DNA from: Rhodosorus marinus
Lineage: Eukaryota; Rhodophyta; Stylonematophyceae; Stylonematales; Stylonemataceae
Direction: 5' to 3'
Assembly (NCBI GenBank): GCA_029953675.1
Contig: JAMWBK010000005.1
Coordinates: 1,488,001-1,552,000, forward strand
Length of the DNA: 64,000 nucleotides
Shown here one piece after another: positions 52,715 through 64,000 of this stretch. Position 1 is the stretch's first letter. The number at the start of each line of letters is the position of its first letter. The notes beneath the pieces are model-generated. The model made no database searches and was not told where the DNA came from. It saw only the letters and a program-made list of their open reading frames with translations. A program made the position numbers and the translations under genes.

Positions 52715-53466
52715 TTAGAAGTAAGCACCTTCGCGGCTCTGCACATGCCTATCAAATAATCTTTCCGCGTAGTCTGAGTAGAAGATGCTATGCTTTGTGC
52801 TCTGGTATCTTGTCAACTGGATTCCCTCAAGGAGTTCGTCCGAGATGTTCCCAGAATATCCAGCTTTTCTAATAAGGCTCCTAATGCAGTCGTCCTTCGA
52901 CCATTCTTGGTCTATACATATTTCCGGCAAATAAGTAGCTGAGAACGCCTTCCCCTCAGCTTGGAAGTTGATAATGATACCATGTTTCCCTCTGTACCAG
53001 TCGTAGACTCCGAGCGAAGCTATTTCGAAATTTGTGAGGAGCGATACACAAACCTGCGAAGGAGGCGCAAAAGGGACTACGTGTCAGAGCAAGCTCAAAA
53101 GAAAACATAGAAACATTTAAATCTATCCACTCGAAGGCTCTGCTAGATGAATGGAGCTTTGTCTACCTGCAAGTCAGCCATCTCAGAGGTGACAATTGGA
53201 GGAAACCGTTTGTCTTTACAGGCCGCTGCAATTGCGTATGTCTTCAGGGCATGATGAAGGGACATGGGGGATAAATTCCCTATACAACCGCGTAATACAT
53301 ACTTCTTCCCACCCTTCCCCCGCTTCTTCCATGTCACAAACACCGCACACGAATCCGTATCCGGTATCTCTACAGAAGGTGCAGGCATCCCTTCCCCAGC
53401 CAAGTAGCTCTCCAGAACCTCAAACGAATACATACACATCTCCCTGTCCGCTACAAGATCCTCCAT
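52715..53466 (-). CDS. AMMECR1 family protein
   Basis: Model: complement(join(52715..53053, 53167..53466)), about 212 residues, close to family length. The signature LRGCIGNLSPM matches the conserved LRGCIG(T/N) motif. DLQVCVSLLTNFE joins correctly across the 113-nt intron. It is followed by YDWYRGKHGIIINF, FSATYLPE, and a C-terminal helical part with RKAGYSG and TRYQSTKHS. The family is universal and its biochemical role is unsettled. ATG at 53466 (MEDLVADREMCMYSFEVL) was preferred to the longer frame because the upstream part is not family-like. Confidence 0.93.
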
Positions 53467-54170
53467 CTTCAAACCAAAAAAATAACAAAAATAAGATACG
53501 TCTCCCAACCCCAAGTCAAACCAGCCTCCCTCTCCCTTTTCCCTCCACTCCACAAAAGAGCGGTCAACCCGCAATCCCAATACCACCTTCTCTCAGCTCC
53601 CAGGTCAACGCCCTGAAAGTATAAAGCCAGGGCTCTCTTAAACTCTAATCAAATATCGTAAGAAGAAGCCAAAAACCCCTCAAACACGAACATTCTGCCC
53701 AGAAAAGATGTACTGTTCCTCCTCATTTCTTCTTCATCACCAAAGCGCTTAACCACATAGATCAATCATTTTTCGACAATATAATGATTGCGTCTTGGGT
53801 CAGGTTGAGACTGTGGGGGGGTTTGTCTATTGCTGCGAGAGCGGTATGATACTTGGGAAGGCGGGCGTTGAACGTGAGCAGGTGGCTGCGTATGGGGTTG
53901 AAGAATTGACAGATCTTGAAAGAGTTAAGCGCACGGTGTGTTAGTGCCGGGATCTACAGCGGTGAAGCTAGCTGGAATTGGGGTGGGGCGCTTAGCGGGG
54001 TGTAAGAAACACGCTCTTTTCTTTAATTGAGCAAGCACGAACTGTTCGGGCTAAAAGCGTGCCGAAAATAACAGGGGAATTCCCTAATGACTACTTCCGC
54101 ACTCAAGCGATATCGTCAATCACCTCGAGAATAACTACTTAAATGCACAATCGCAATAGGCAAAACAAGC
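53467..54170. other. intergenic region between AMMECR1 start and EF2 stop
   Basis: The first 200 bases are A-rich and C-rich sequence upstream of AMMECR1; the remainder includes the EF2 3' flank. No gene is recognised. Confidence 0.5.
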
Positions 54171-56868
54171 CTAGAGCTTGTCGAAGAAGTGGTCAATACC
54201 AGGTACGTTCTCCTTCAGACCCTTTCTTATGCGAGTATCCTTCACGATCTTGTTAACCCTATCTCCGTCCTCAAGCGGCTTCCCGCTCATCAGCTCCCAA
54301 TGATCAAACACGCACTGGGGGAATGCCTGTCCGGAGGTGGCCTTCCGCAACTCCGCAGTGAATCCGAACGACTCGGCGACAGGAAGGTACGCCTTCAAGT
54401 TGACCATCGGAGTTCCTGGCCTTGGGACTTCCTCGAACACGTGTCCTCTTTTGAGAGTGACCACACTCCAGATGGATCCGCTTACCGTCTCCGGCGCTTG
54501 AATCTCCGCGAGGTAGATTGGCTCCTGAATCTTGGGATCAGCCATGAGCTGAGCTCCGTAAAGGGCTCTTCGGCATGTAGGGATGATCTGACCACCTCCT
54601 CTGTGAATGGCATCAGCGTGCAGCGTGACGTCAAGAATGTTGAACGACACTCCTCGCATATTTTCTTCGCAAAGGACGCCCTCCTTAGTGGCCCACTGGA
54701 AAGCTCCTACGCATGAGTCCTTAATTTCGTTCAGGTACTGTACGGCCTTAGTCCTGTCCATGAGCAGATTAGCTCCAGTCGTGTCCGGGCCAAAGCACCA
54801 AATCTTCTTCGCGGCGTCTTCGCTCATGCCGAACTCATCCCTCAGAAGCTTCGATCGCGCCTTGGCATCATCTCGCGGGCCAATCTTTCCGTCCTCGATG
54901 GCCTCGGCAAGGTTCTCTGGGAACGGCTCAGCATAGATGTACAGCCTGTTGTGCTTGTTCGGAGACTTCGACAGACAAACACCGTTGCGCTCTGCGTCCA
55001 TGATACCCCCGACGGTTTCTCGGTAGGAAACCACGGGTGTGGATACCCTGATTTCAGCTCCGTTCATGAAATCCTCTCTGAGATCCTTCAGGCATATTTC
55101 AAGATGAAGTTCACCCGCTCCAGCAATGATGTGCTCCCCGGACTCTTCAATGCTAGTTTGGACGAGCGGATCAGACTTGGACAAGCGCTTCAGCCCTTCC
55201 ACAAGCTTCGCAATATCCGATGGGTTCTTCGGTTCGACAGCAACTCGGACAACAGGCGATACAGAGTACTTCATGTCCTTCAACGGAAGGGCATCGTCCA
55301 GGTCCGTAAGCGTTCCCGACTTCACGAGGTACTGATCAAGCCCGACCAATCCAACAGTGTTTCCACAAGGGACAGACTCTACAGCCTCCACTCTGCGACC
55401 CATCATGAGCAGAGTCCTCTGAATGCTCTTAACGAACAAATCCTTCTTGCTCCCTGGCTCGTAGTTCGGGCCCATAATTCTGACCTTTTGTCCAGATTTC
55501 ACAGTACCCGAGAAAACACGGCCAAAGGCAATAAATCTCCCCTTATCGGTGGACGGCACCATCTTGGACACGTACAACATAAGCGGTCCATTCGGGTCAC
55601 AGTTCTTAATTCCAGTTCCCGCAGCATCGTCAATCGCTCCCTGGTAGAGGAGTTCTGCCCTGTACTTTTGAGCCTGGGCAGGAGATGGGAGGTGAAGCAC
55701 CATCATTTCCAACAAAGCCTGGTCAGCGGGAAGCCACTTCTGCAGAACACGCTTCATCAGAGGCTTCTGCTGGAGCTGCTTGTCGTCAGCGCTAAGCTTG
55801 ATATCAAGCGATGTAAGCAGTTTGTCGAGGTCCGCAGTCTTGTTAGACATAGCCAACTCGATAATCTTCTTCACAGGTTTGATGATGAATTCACAGAAGG
55901 CACGTGAAAGTCCTGGCTTCTCCTTCTTCACCCACTTCTTGTTCTCCCTATCGAAGAAACTGTCTCCCCAAAGTCTCTCAACCATCTTATCGGTATCCAC
56001 CTTGAACTTCTTCGCGTACATCCTCGCGAAGCGCGTCAACGTGAAAGCCCATCCGTGGAGTCCAGCAGAGAACGCGATCTTTCCTTTCTCGGGGAATACC
56101 TGAACGTCACCTAAGGCATCATCTTGATACGTGGCCATGATGACGTTGGCGTTCTCGATAACACGGCAGAAGTTCTGGTACATATCCTCCGGTTCAAGCT
56201 GTAGCTCAAGGAAAGCACGATCCAACTTGTTGATAGTCATAACAGGCATAATACGCTCAGCAAGAGCTTGACGAAGTACTGTCTCCGTTTGTACGCACAC
56301 ACCCTCAACGCAATCAACGACAACAAGGGCTCCGTCCGTCACACGGAGCGCGGCGGTCACCTCCGAGGAAAAGTCAACGTGTCCGGGCGAATCGATAAGA
56401 TTTACAAGGAAGTCCCTTCCAACGGCCTCCTTCGGCAGTCCAAGTTCATCTGGGAAGCTGAAGTACAGCGAGATTCCCGTAGACTTGATTGTGATACATC
56501 GCTCTTGCTCGTCTGCACGGGTATCAGTTAGACGGGCATCTCCAGCATTCTCCATGGCAATAATTCCTGCTGCAGCCACCAGCGAATCCGTCAATGTGGA
56601 TTTGCCATGATCCACATGCGCGATAACGGACATGTTTCGAATATTGTTCTTCTTGTCCATGATCCCACGGAGCTGATCGATAGTGAAGTTCACCTGTGGG
56701 AATCCAAAGTCACACACAAACCAGTTAGATCAAAGACGATTCACACTCTGACTCCACGAACCAATCCAAAGTCGAGCATCATCCCCCAAAACAGCATACA
56801 AAACAAAACCAACGAAGAAACAAAAACCACCGAAGAAACAAAACTTCCGAAGAAGCAATACTTACCAT
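54171..56868 (-). CDS. EEF2: translation elongation factor 2
   Basis: Model: complement(join(54171..56693, 56866..56868)), 841 residues, full length. It is the GTPase that drives ribosomal translocation in the cytosol. The first coding exon is only the ATG; after a 172-nt intron (gtaagt...cccacag) the protein continues [20 protein letters not shown]. GTPase motifs: AHVDHGKST (P-loop), [13 protein letters not shown] (switch I), DSPGHVDF (G3), NKLD (G4). The diphthamide loop is [16 protein letters not shown], with the expected His. The uninterrupted 2.5-kb exon makes this the firmest gene in the window. All long plus-strand frames across it are its shadows. Confidence 0.98.
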
Positions 56869-58583
56869 CTTGAATTAAATTATCTCGCCTACAACAAAAA
56901 CCTTTTTCTTCTCAAGGCCCTCGACCCTAAGAACCTCCTTCAAAAAACAACTTCTCCCTCTCTAAAACTTCCACACCTTATTCTCTACCCCACTCCTCCA
57001 ACTCCTCATCCGAACTGCCTAGTCCCGTCGCTTCGCCCTATATATACCACTATCCCTCTCTCCGCAATAAGATAACCCAAAATTCCCTCGAAATCAAACA
57101 TTTTCCTTCACCCTCATTCTTTGACGTCGAATCTGCAATATAGCCAAAAACAAGAACATGCCTTATTTTATCCGTTTCCTCTCCCCCCCCCCCGCCCCTC
57201 CTCCCCCTTTTTTTCGATGACATACGATCTACAATCCAATTTCTACACCTCCCCCTAATAGAGTTAGAAAAGTCGTTTTACCCCGCAAATATTTTCGTCT
57301 TTCATTATTTCATCCTTTTTTCGTAAATAATAGAAACTTCGAGAAAAATCATTTATCCTTCAAGGGGTATATCAAACGATGGATATTTAGGTTAGTCTAT
57401 GGGGGGTTAAGATTTGTTGTCTAATGCGTTCGATTCGGTTGGGCGTGGAGGGGGGGGGGGAGAGGGAGGTTAAATATCGGGCATCTTTTTTCTTTGTTTT
57501 TTTATATTCTTGTGTTTTCCGGGGCCATGGACTTCCATTTTCTTCCGTTATTCTTAGACTTTGGATAAAAATGGTCGTCGACAGTCGCGACTCTTCTAGG
57601 GGGGCTACGAAGCAAGTCTGAATGTGCCGTATTATGTTTTTATGTAATTTAATTTCATATTATATTATATTGACTATCATACCCACCCGTTGAGAAATTT
57701 CTTACTACGTTCAACGGTCCTTTCTTCCCCCCCTTATGTATTTTCATCCTCACTATGGAATCTCCTTTTGTGGAAAATTTTATATCCCGGTCGGAAAACA
57801 GGGAGCTGATTTCCCCCCCTACTCCGTAGACGAGAGAACAGGTAGAAGAGGCCTTTCTAAAAAATGCAAAATACATATATATTGTCACAATTAAATACCT
57901 CCACGCGTCAATGGAGACAAAAACAATTGGCTACACATGAAATTGATTTTTTTTGAAGCTTTTCGATATGCTTGGTTGAGCAACAAATTTCAGCTCTTCT
58001 GCGACCTTGGTGGTTGTTGATTCTGACTGTCACAGTGACACCGCTACGATCTAGCGAGAACCCCAACGAACCTGTTGATTTCCCGTTAAAGACTTACGAA
58101 CATCATCTGGGCTAGAGCTCAAGACGGAAAGGTCCGAGCTGAAACGAAGCAGTCTGTGTTTTGCCGGTGCTCCATGCGTATTGTGCAACTACGAACGGAA
58201 GGTTCCAATCCTCCAGCGCATCCCTTTGCTCTTCTATTCTCGTTTGCACATCTTTGATGGCACCAGTTTCGGTCTCAGGTAGCCCGTGTTCAGGCTTACG
58301 CAACCTCTACTGGGCTGGAAGGAACACATTGATAAAATGAGCAGTCTAGTACAGTGCACAAAAAAACGTGTGCATGACCTTCCCAATTTTGCGCACGGTG
58401 CTGGAAGAGACACATGCTCTTTCAGTACCTAGCTCCTACTCCTATACACTGTTGCGAGCAGACACAAGAACAAAAAAGACATGTCACCTACAGAATATCC
58501 CTATTCTAAGCAAGCGTGACGCAAACGGCTTGAATCAGCTGCGACGAGGTCTTTTCACATCATCTGAAGGACTGGCCTAGACA
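56869..58583. other. gene-poor region with one possible exon
   Basis: 56869-57130 is the EF2 upstream region, C-rich and A-rich. Poly-C and poly-G runs lie near 57186 and 57450. A minus-strand frame at 58112-58303 looks protein-like (DVQTRIEEQRDALEDWNLPF, ending FQLGPFRLEL) but has no partner exon and no known motif. Confidence 0.35.
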
Positions 58584-58862
58584 TCCATCCCTGAGTTCGT
58601 ACTCCGACTATTCGAATGGAGTGAAATTAGAAAGCCGTGAAAGCCTACCTGAGCTAGTTTTGTACCCAAATACGACGACGCCCCTTCTACAATGTAAAGA
58701 GGAATCTAAACGTGCTGAGCAGTGTCCATCCCTGAGTTCGTACGCCGACTATTCGAATGGAGTGAAATTATAAAGCCGTGAAAGCCTACCAGAGCTAGTT
58801 TCGTACCCAAATACGACGACCCTGCTACAATGTACAGAGGAATCTAAACGTGCTGAGCAGTG
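58584..58862. repeat. tandem duplication, two about 140-bp copies
   Basis: Copy 1 starts at about 58584 (tccatccctgagttcgtac) and copy 2 at about 58725 with the same start. The unit is about 141 bases; the second copy is about 138 because of a small deletion. They are nearly identical (roughly nine differences by eye). Both end in cgtgctgagcagtg. There is no open frame across them and no mobile-element ends are visible. Confidence 0.95.
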
Positions 58863-59321
58863 TCCCATCCAAAATCCACAGCACGAATCGGTGTCAGCAG
58901 GGCACAACACGCTCAAAGCTGGTTCAGAGTAGTGTACTATTGATTGATTCCCTCATAATGATTGAAAAGTGTGGTTTCTTTTCATTTCAAGCTACTATGG
59001 TCGTTTAGAGCACATGACTCTAAAAAAACTCATTTCGCGTCAATATTGTACTATCTCTATTTTTAGAAGCGTTTGTATATATTATTGAAACGATAGTAGG
59101 CACTATTAGTAGCATGAGTAGTTTCGAAGATTTACTTAAGTGTCATACGCTCCCGTCGGTGTGACAATTTCTTGCGAAGACGAGGAGCGTTTTGACGCTA
59201 CCTGGGATGGAAACCATGTGAGGTTTTCGCCGTGGAAAAACGATTTGACTGACTAGAGCAAAATGAACTTGCTGCGAATGCTGGTCTTAATGGAAACTTT
59301 TGCCTTGAGCTGAAAAACGAA
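58863..59321. other. upstream region of the PWP2 gene
   Basis: AT-rich at 58940-59130, then more balanced sequence to the start codon at 59322. No gene is recognised; it probably holds the PWP2 promoter. Confidence 0.5.
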
Positions 59322-62300
59322 ATGGGGCGATTCCGATACGAGTTTTCGAACCTTTGTGGTTCAGCACACCGCGGAGCGAATCTGATTTTTAGTCCGGATG
59401 GGAAAATTTTGTATTCGGCAGTCGGCGGCAGGATAACGACGTTCGATCTTGTAGCTGCGAAATCGAAAACGCTACCTTTCGAATGCAGGTCTGACATTTC
59501 CGCCCTGGCGTTGTCACCAGATGGCAAGTTTCTCCTTGTAGTTGACCTGGAAGGGAGAACCATCCTGTTCAACCTCCTCATAGGAGTCACTGTACAGCGT
59601 TTCACTGTTCAAAACTCCGTTGCGACAGGCGGGTTAGCATTTTCTCCATGCGGAAGGTACTTTGCAATCGTGAGTTGGCCATGTATCATCCAGAGACTCT
59701 GGGCGTGGGCTAATCTCCGTTGCCCATCTTTTTTGAACGATTCCCTCCTTCAGGGATCAGGTAGGACACTGGAACTATGGAAAGTACCCTCAAGTTCTCT
59801 TCCAGAGTTTGCCGTGTTCGAGCGATTGTGTTCGATGACTCACCATCGAGATAGCATCTTAGTCATCAACTGGTAAGCGCAGGAGCTTGCAGCAATTCTA
59901 AAGATTCTTGAGTTCTAGCATGTACCTAAAAATGTGTCTCCTGCAGGTCACCAGATTCCCGATACGTGGTTACTGGTTCAAGGGACTTGACCTCAAAAGT
60001 GTTTTATGTTCACAGCCTACTTGCGGGGTCAAAGGTTGATGGTGGGCAACATCCACTGTGATTCTTCCAAATAGGGGATCCTTTTAGCTCTTTACATCTC
60101 TATGCACCGAGCTAACCGTACGGTTCGCACGCTCCAGGTGTCTCCAGGATATTTCCGCTCACCATATTTGGGCATAAAGACCACGTTGTCTTTGCGACGT
60201 TTATTGGCAAGCGAACAGCGCATGGGTTGATGACTGCTACCAGAGATGGGACTGCATACTGCTGGAGCTTCAGGGAGAATGAAAGACTGGCTCAAGAGCG
60301 TGAGAAAGGCTCGCAAGAAGATGAGGGCAACATCGCAATGGAGAACGCCGAGGATAGCGAGCTATTCGAAGAAGAAGAAGAAGAAGAAGATGATGATGAT
60401 GATGGTGATGATGAAGATGATGATGCTTCGGAAAGGAACGGACGAAGCACACTCGTTTGTGCGGATGTCAGGCTCTCCAGCAAGCACAACTGCAAGCAAG
60501 GTTAGCTGCGGACATGACTAAGTGCACCCTTCCAGCGTCTCCTCACTTTTATTCGAATACGGCACTCACTAGGTGGCGCGAGACAAATGCTGGCCGCGAG
60601 AGTCCATGAAGACCTGCGGCTTTTAGTGGTTGGCATGTCCAACGGGATTTTTGCACTGTATGAACTTCCCGTAGAAATGACAGAACGAGACAAAGACTAT
60701 GAACGCGCACTCTTTGATCGGCCGAGAACAACCGCGCCGTACTCCGAATTAGTGCTTCTTCAAAGCCTTTCAATGAGCTCAGATCCGATTACGACAATCA
60801 CTGTGAACGAGACCGGTGAGTTTGATAACTCGTTTTCATTCCGACACAAAGCAAATGTCAGTCCGTAGCTCATGGCTTGCCCTCGTGCTCAAAGGTGAAT
60901 GGCTTGGAGTGGGTGTATCAAGTTTGGGTCAGCTTATTGTATGGGAATGGAGATCCGAAACCCACGTTCTGAAGCAGCAAGGACATCTTGTTGGAGGCAC
61001 CAGCTTGGCATTTTCACCAGATGGGAGGGCGATCGTGACGGGTGGAGAAGATGGCCGAGTGAAGATTTGGGCTGTACAATCCGGGTTTTGTACAGTGACT
61101 TTCTCGGAGCACGATGCTGCAGTGACCGACGTAGCTTTCTCCAAGACAGGTACTATTCACCATAGAGCGCTGGATGTATTTTCAAGTCGTTTAGCTAATT
61201 TGTTTTTCTTTCGACGGGTTTCCACGTACCACGCGGTGACGTTCAGACGTGGTCTTGTCTTCCTCACTGGATGGAACTGTTCGAGTCTATGACGCACGAC
61301 GATATCGTTGCTTCCGGGTTCTCGTGGGGCCTCCTCCACGGCGTCAGTTCGCGTCAGTAACTGCAGATTCCGCTGGCGAGATTGTAGCTGCCGGCTGTCG
61401 GGATTCATTCGAGGTTGTTGTTTGGTCTCTTAGAACTGGAAGAGTGCTTGACGTTATATCCGGTCATACGGGCCCAGTGTCGTGCCTCGCTCTGCACCCA
61501 ACTCGTGGACAGCTAGCCACCGGTTCTTGGGATGCTACCGTTCGCTTGTCGGAAGTTTACTCCGATACAGCGAGTGAGGTTCTTCAGCATGACAAAGAGA
61601 TTCTAGCTTTAACCTATAGACCAGACGGAAAAGAACTTGCGGTTGCGACAAGAAATGGAGAGGTTACCCTGTGGGACCCCGAGAACTCCAGAGTCAAAGG
61701 ATCCATAGACGCTGGGAGAGACTCAGCCCCTGGGCGTCTACGCGACCAGAGAACTATTGCGGCAGCAAAGGGATTCTTCAGGTCCATCTGCTACTCCGGA
61801 GATGGAAGGTTCTTGTTGGGAGGTGGTGACGCGAACGTAATATGTGCTTATACCGTTGCTGACAATCGTGAGCCCGCGTTGATTCACCGTTTCGAGATAT
61901 CTGTAAACAAATCCCTCGATGGCGTCTCAAGGAAGATCAGCACGAAGGAATTAACGGACGCTGCAATTGGAAGTAAGAGTGCTTAAAGATCAATACAAGG
62001 AGTGAAACGTTGTTTCCTTTTTGCCGCTTCTGACTAGCATAATCTTGAATCTTGCTGCTCAGAATCTGCCATCGAAGACTTGGACGAAGGTGCTGATGAC
62101 TATGAAATGCAGAAGAGAATTCTGGAGCGCTCACTACCAGGGGTAGAAAGCGAGAAAATGAAGAGAAGAGCAATGGCTCATTGCGTCAGGTTTTCCCCCA
62201 CAAGCCGAGCTTGGGCTGCAATGACGTCCGAAGGCCTTCTTATCTATTCCGCGGGTTCTAAATGGACCCAAAGCTTTGATCCAACCGCTCTCGAGGTGGA

Positions 62301-62823
62301 TATTACAGCGGAAGCAGCGGAAGATGCTGCTGGGCGCTCTGACTATCCGCTCGCTATCCAAATCGCGATACGATACGGAGATTCCAAGGTGCTTTCCGAC
62401 TTGATTTATCGAACACCAGTGGAGGCCTTCAGCTCCGTGCTCCAAAGCATCGAACCTCAGCATTTTGAAAAGTGAGTTCCGGGTATAAAGTGGTGATAGA
62501 TGTATGGACCAAGCGTGCTAATCGCTTCTTTCTTCGGGCCTTTTAACAGATTGTTGACACTCCTGGTCTCGAGAATCGAACAGCGACCTTACATTGGTTT
62601 CGACCTAGAGTTTACGAGAGCACTGTTGCTGGAGTTTGGCTACCGAGGACTACTTGGGGATCTGGAACTTGTCTCCGCGATTCGCGCGCTTCAGAGATCA
62701 GTCAGCGGACATTGGGACCGTCTGTCGGGACTTTGTGAATCGAACGGACATAAGATCGACTTTATTCTCTCACAGTGTGTTTTGCCGAAGGACGAGGAGG
62801 TGAATGGCCCTTCTGAACCCTAG
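59322..62823 (+). CDS. PWP2: periodic tryptophan protein 2, U3 snoRNP/UTP-B subunit
   Basis: Model: join(59322..59669, 59754..59872, 59947..60036, 60148..60500, 60573..60815, 60895..61149, 61247..61972, 62063..62471, 62550..62823), about 938 residues. PWP2 (UTP1) belongs to the UTP-B complex that assembles the small-subunit processome in the nucleolus. The start is family-typical (FSNLCGSAHRGANLIFSPDG). Two WD40 propellers follow, with GHKDHVVFATF, LGQLIVWEWRSETHVLKQQG, HDAAVTDVAFSKTG, LDGTVRVYDARRYRCFRVL and SLRTGRVLDVISGHTGPVSC. The C-terminal helical UTP-B domain contains YPLAIQIAIRYGDSKVL. An acidic Glu/Asp tract, encoded by GAA/GAT repeats at about 60370-60424, sits between propeller blades. 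The junction at 60037-60147 was chosen for frame and family fit and is the least certain. Confidence 0.95.
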
Positions 62824-64000
62824 GAGAGCCAGTGAACACCTTTTTTTGCACAATGCCAGCCCCGCACCGTACAGCTGAGGTAGACAGAATACTTGTCTTA
62901 CCACCGCGCTGAAGTTCTAGGACGTTTGACGAGTTGATTTTTTGAGGAAAGTCAGAATCGTTGAATGTAGCTATCAGCAGGCATGAGAGCTCTGCTCCGC
63001 ACTGGCTGGTGCTAACTTCAAGTCGCGTGTTTCAAGTGACGACTCGTACACGTTCGCGTCCCAGGAGGACTGAGACTACCTATACCAAACAGATGTGAAA
63101 TAGATGGTTGTCGATAGGTATCTACTATCCTAGTGCGAATTCACATGCCGATGACCGCTTGCCGTCAGGAACAGAAAAAGTCTGTTCATCCTCCACCAGC
63201 ATCGGGTTGAACGGGAGGCATGGATTCAGAGCGAAAGTCGGCGGAACACTGTGAACCAGACTTAAGGAATCTGACGATTTCTTCAGCGACGTCATCACCA
63301 CCACAGGAGCGAGTGACCCGTTCTTCTTAATACCACCGTTGGCATGGTGCTCCCCTTGGACGCGTTGTAAATAAATGCTTACGAACTAGGATACAATCGA
63401 GTCTCTCTGCATTAAGTAGACCTCTCACTAGTCACATCGTCATTCGAAACTGATGAACAGATGACCTACAATGGAGTTGTGCTTTTCGAAGCAGGGGGTC
63501 TTCGCCCTTGACGAACTCTCATGCCGCTCTCCTCTCTTCAGTGGCCTGATAGAACTAGGCGGACCCTTTGTTGGGACTGAGCTACTCGAGAGGTGTTGAG
63601 AACCTTGTACCAGCACAACGCCTTGGAGCGACTTGTGCTGCCCGCTTGGCATGCTTGGGAAAGTTGGAAAACTTACCTGCAGCCACTTCTGAGCCTTCTC
63701 TATCAGACCTGCTGGAAACTCAGCTGCTCTGGTACAACTTCGACAGTCAGAGATGACAGTCAAAGATTCACGTAAGGGTCCATTCGCTTGCGGTTTGCGT
63801 TGCTTAGGCCCCGTCGAGGGAAGGGCAGGAGCTTCCAATAGAGAATCAAGCTACAGAGAGGACGGCCCATAGCGGATAATAGTGTGAGTTAGGAAGCTCA
63901 TACGCCCTTAGGGAGGAGGGACTCAAGTTGTTGATCGAAAGGAGACATGGTTCATGACAACGAAATATGCATTCTCACAGGGTGAAATTCCGTGGTCACC
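62824..64000. other. region after PWP2; one possible minus-strand exon
   Basis: A candidate exon at 63678-63850 on the minus strand has a consensus donor (gtaagt) and an acceptor-like ctgtag, and encodes AEFPAGLIEKAQKWLQ near its end. It may belong to a gene running in from beyond the window. No domain is recognised. 62824-63430 shows nothing. Confidence 0.25.

Noticed and set aside
54951-55907. A 318-codon plus-strand open frame opposite EF2
   Set aside because: It is the antisense shadow of a fully conserved EF2 exon, and its translation has no family resemblance.
60270-60495. Minus-strand frames encoding poly-His or poly-Ser in PWP2
   Set aside because: They are the antisense reading of the GAA/GAT repeat that encodes the acidic tract.

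Overview
The window is nuclear DNA of a plastid-bearing, intron-rich, gene-dense eukaryote. Almost every recognisable gene is split by GT-AG introns of about 58-130 nt that have to be removed to restore the reading frame. Plastid signs: a plant-type threonine synthase and a class II DAHP-synthase-like protein, both with leader sequences; a protein with a twin-arginine lumenal-targeting signal; and a SecE-like protein. The nuclear housekeeping genes (TAF6, TRM11, Cdh1/Fzr, PWP2, HYPK, EF2) are plainly eukaryotic. An alga, perhaps of the red lineage, fits the mixture, but the lineage is my guess and is not demonstrated.

Layout. 1-9 kb: a GT61-type glycosyltransferase (+), a pyrophosphate-dependent phosphofructokinase-like enzyme (+) and a lumenal protein resembling the C-terminal domain of CcmI (-). 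10-21 kb: a RING-finger/coiled-coil protein (-), TAF6 (+) convergent with a bZIP-type protein that lacks a zipper (-), TRM11 tRNA methyltransferase (+) and weakly supported minus-strand ORFs. 21-24 kb: gene-poor DNA with homopolymer runs and a perfect 19-bp hairpin. 24-34 kb: an unknown coiled-coil-like protein (+), Cdh1/Fzr (-), a class II DAHP-synthase homologue with eroded active site (-), an inverted threonine-synthase fragment (+) and threonine synthase (-). 35-42 kb: a decayed CASTOR/POLLUX-type ion-channel gene (-), an atypical TBC protein (-) and HYPK (-). 45-64 kb: a CaMK/CDPK-like kinase (+), an S1-domain protein (-), a SecE-like protein (+), AMMECR1 (-), EF2 (-) and PWP2 (+). Gene-poor stretches are AT-rich with poly-G/poly-C runs and microsatellites.

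The genes do not form one pathway; this is an ordinary mixed chromosomal segment. Transcription (TAF6, bZIP), tRNA/rRNA maturation (TRM11, PWP2), translation and co-translational work (EF2, HYPK), cell-cycle proteolysis (Cdh1) and plastid amino-acid metabolism lie side by side. The most interesting items are: (1) the DAHP-synthase homologue, intact as a gene across nine exons but lacking three of the four expected metal ligands and the expected substrate-binding arginines; (2) the near-identical inverted threonine-synthase fragment, intron included, inside more diverged flanks, which looks like ectopic gene conversion; (3) the frame-disrupted CASTOR/POLLUX channel; (4) repeated hints of very short (19-40 nt) introns or homopolymer frameshifts.

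All exon models were built by eye from splice signals, frame continuity and remembered family motifs. No alignment, RNA evidence or search was available. No rRNA, tRNA, CRISPR array or complete mobile element was recognised.
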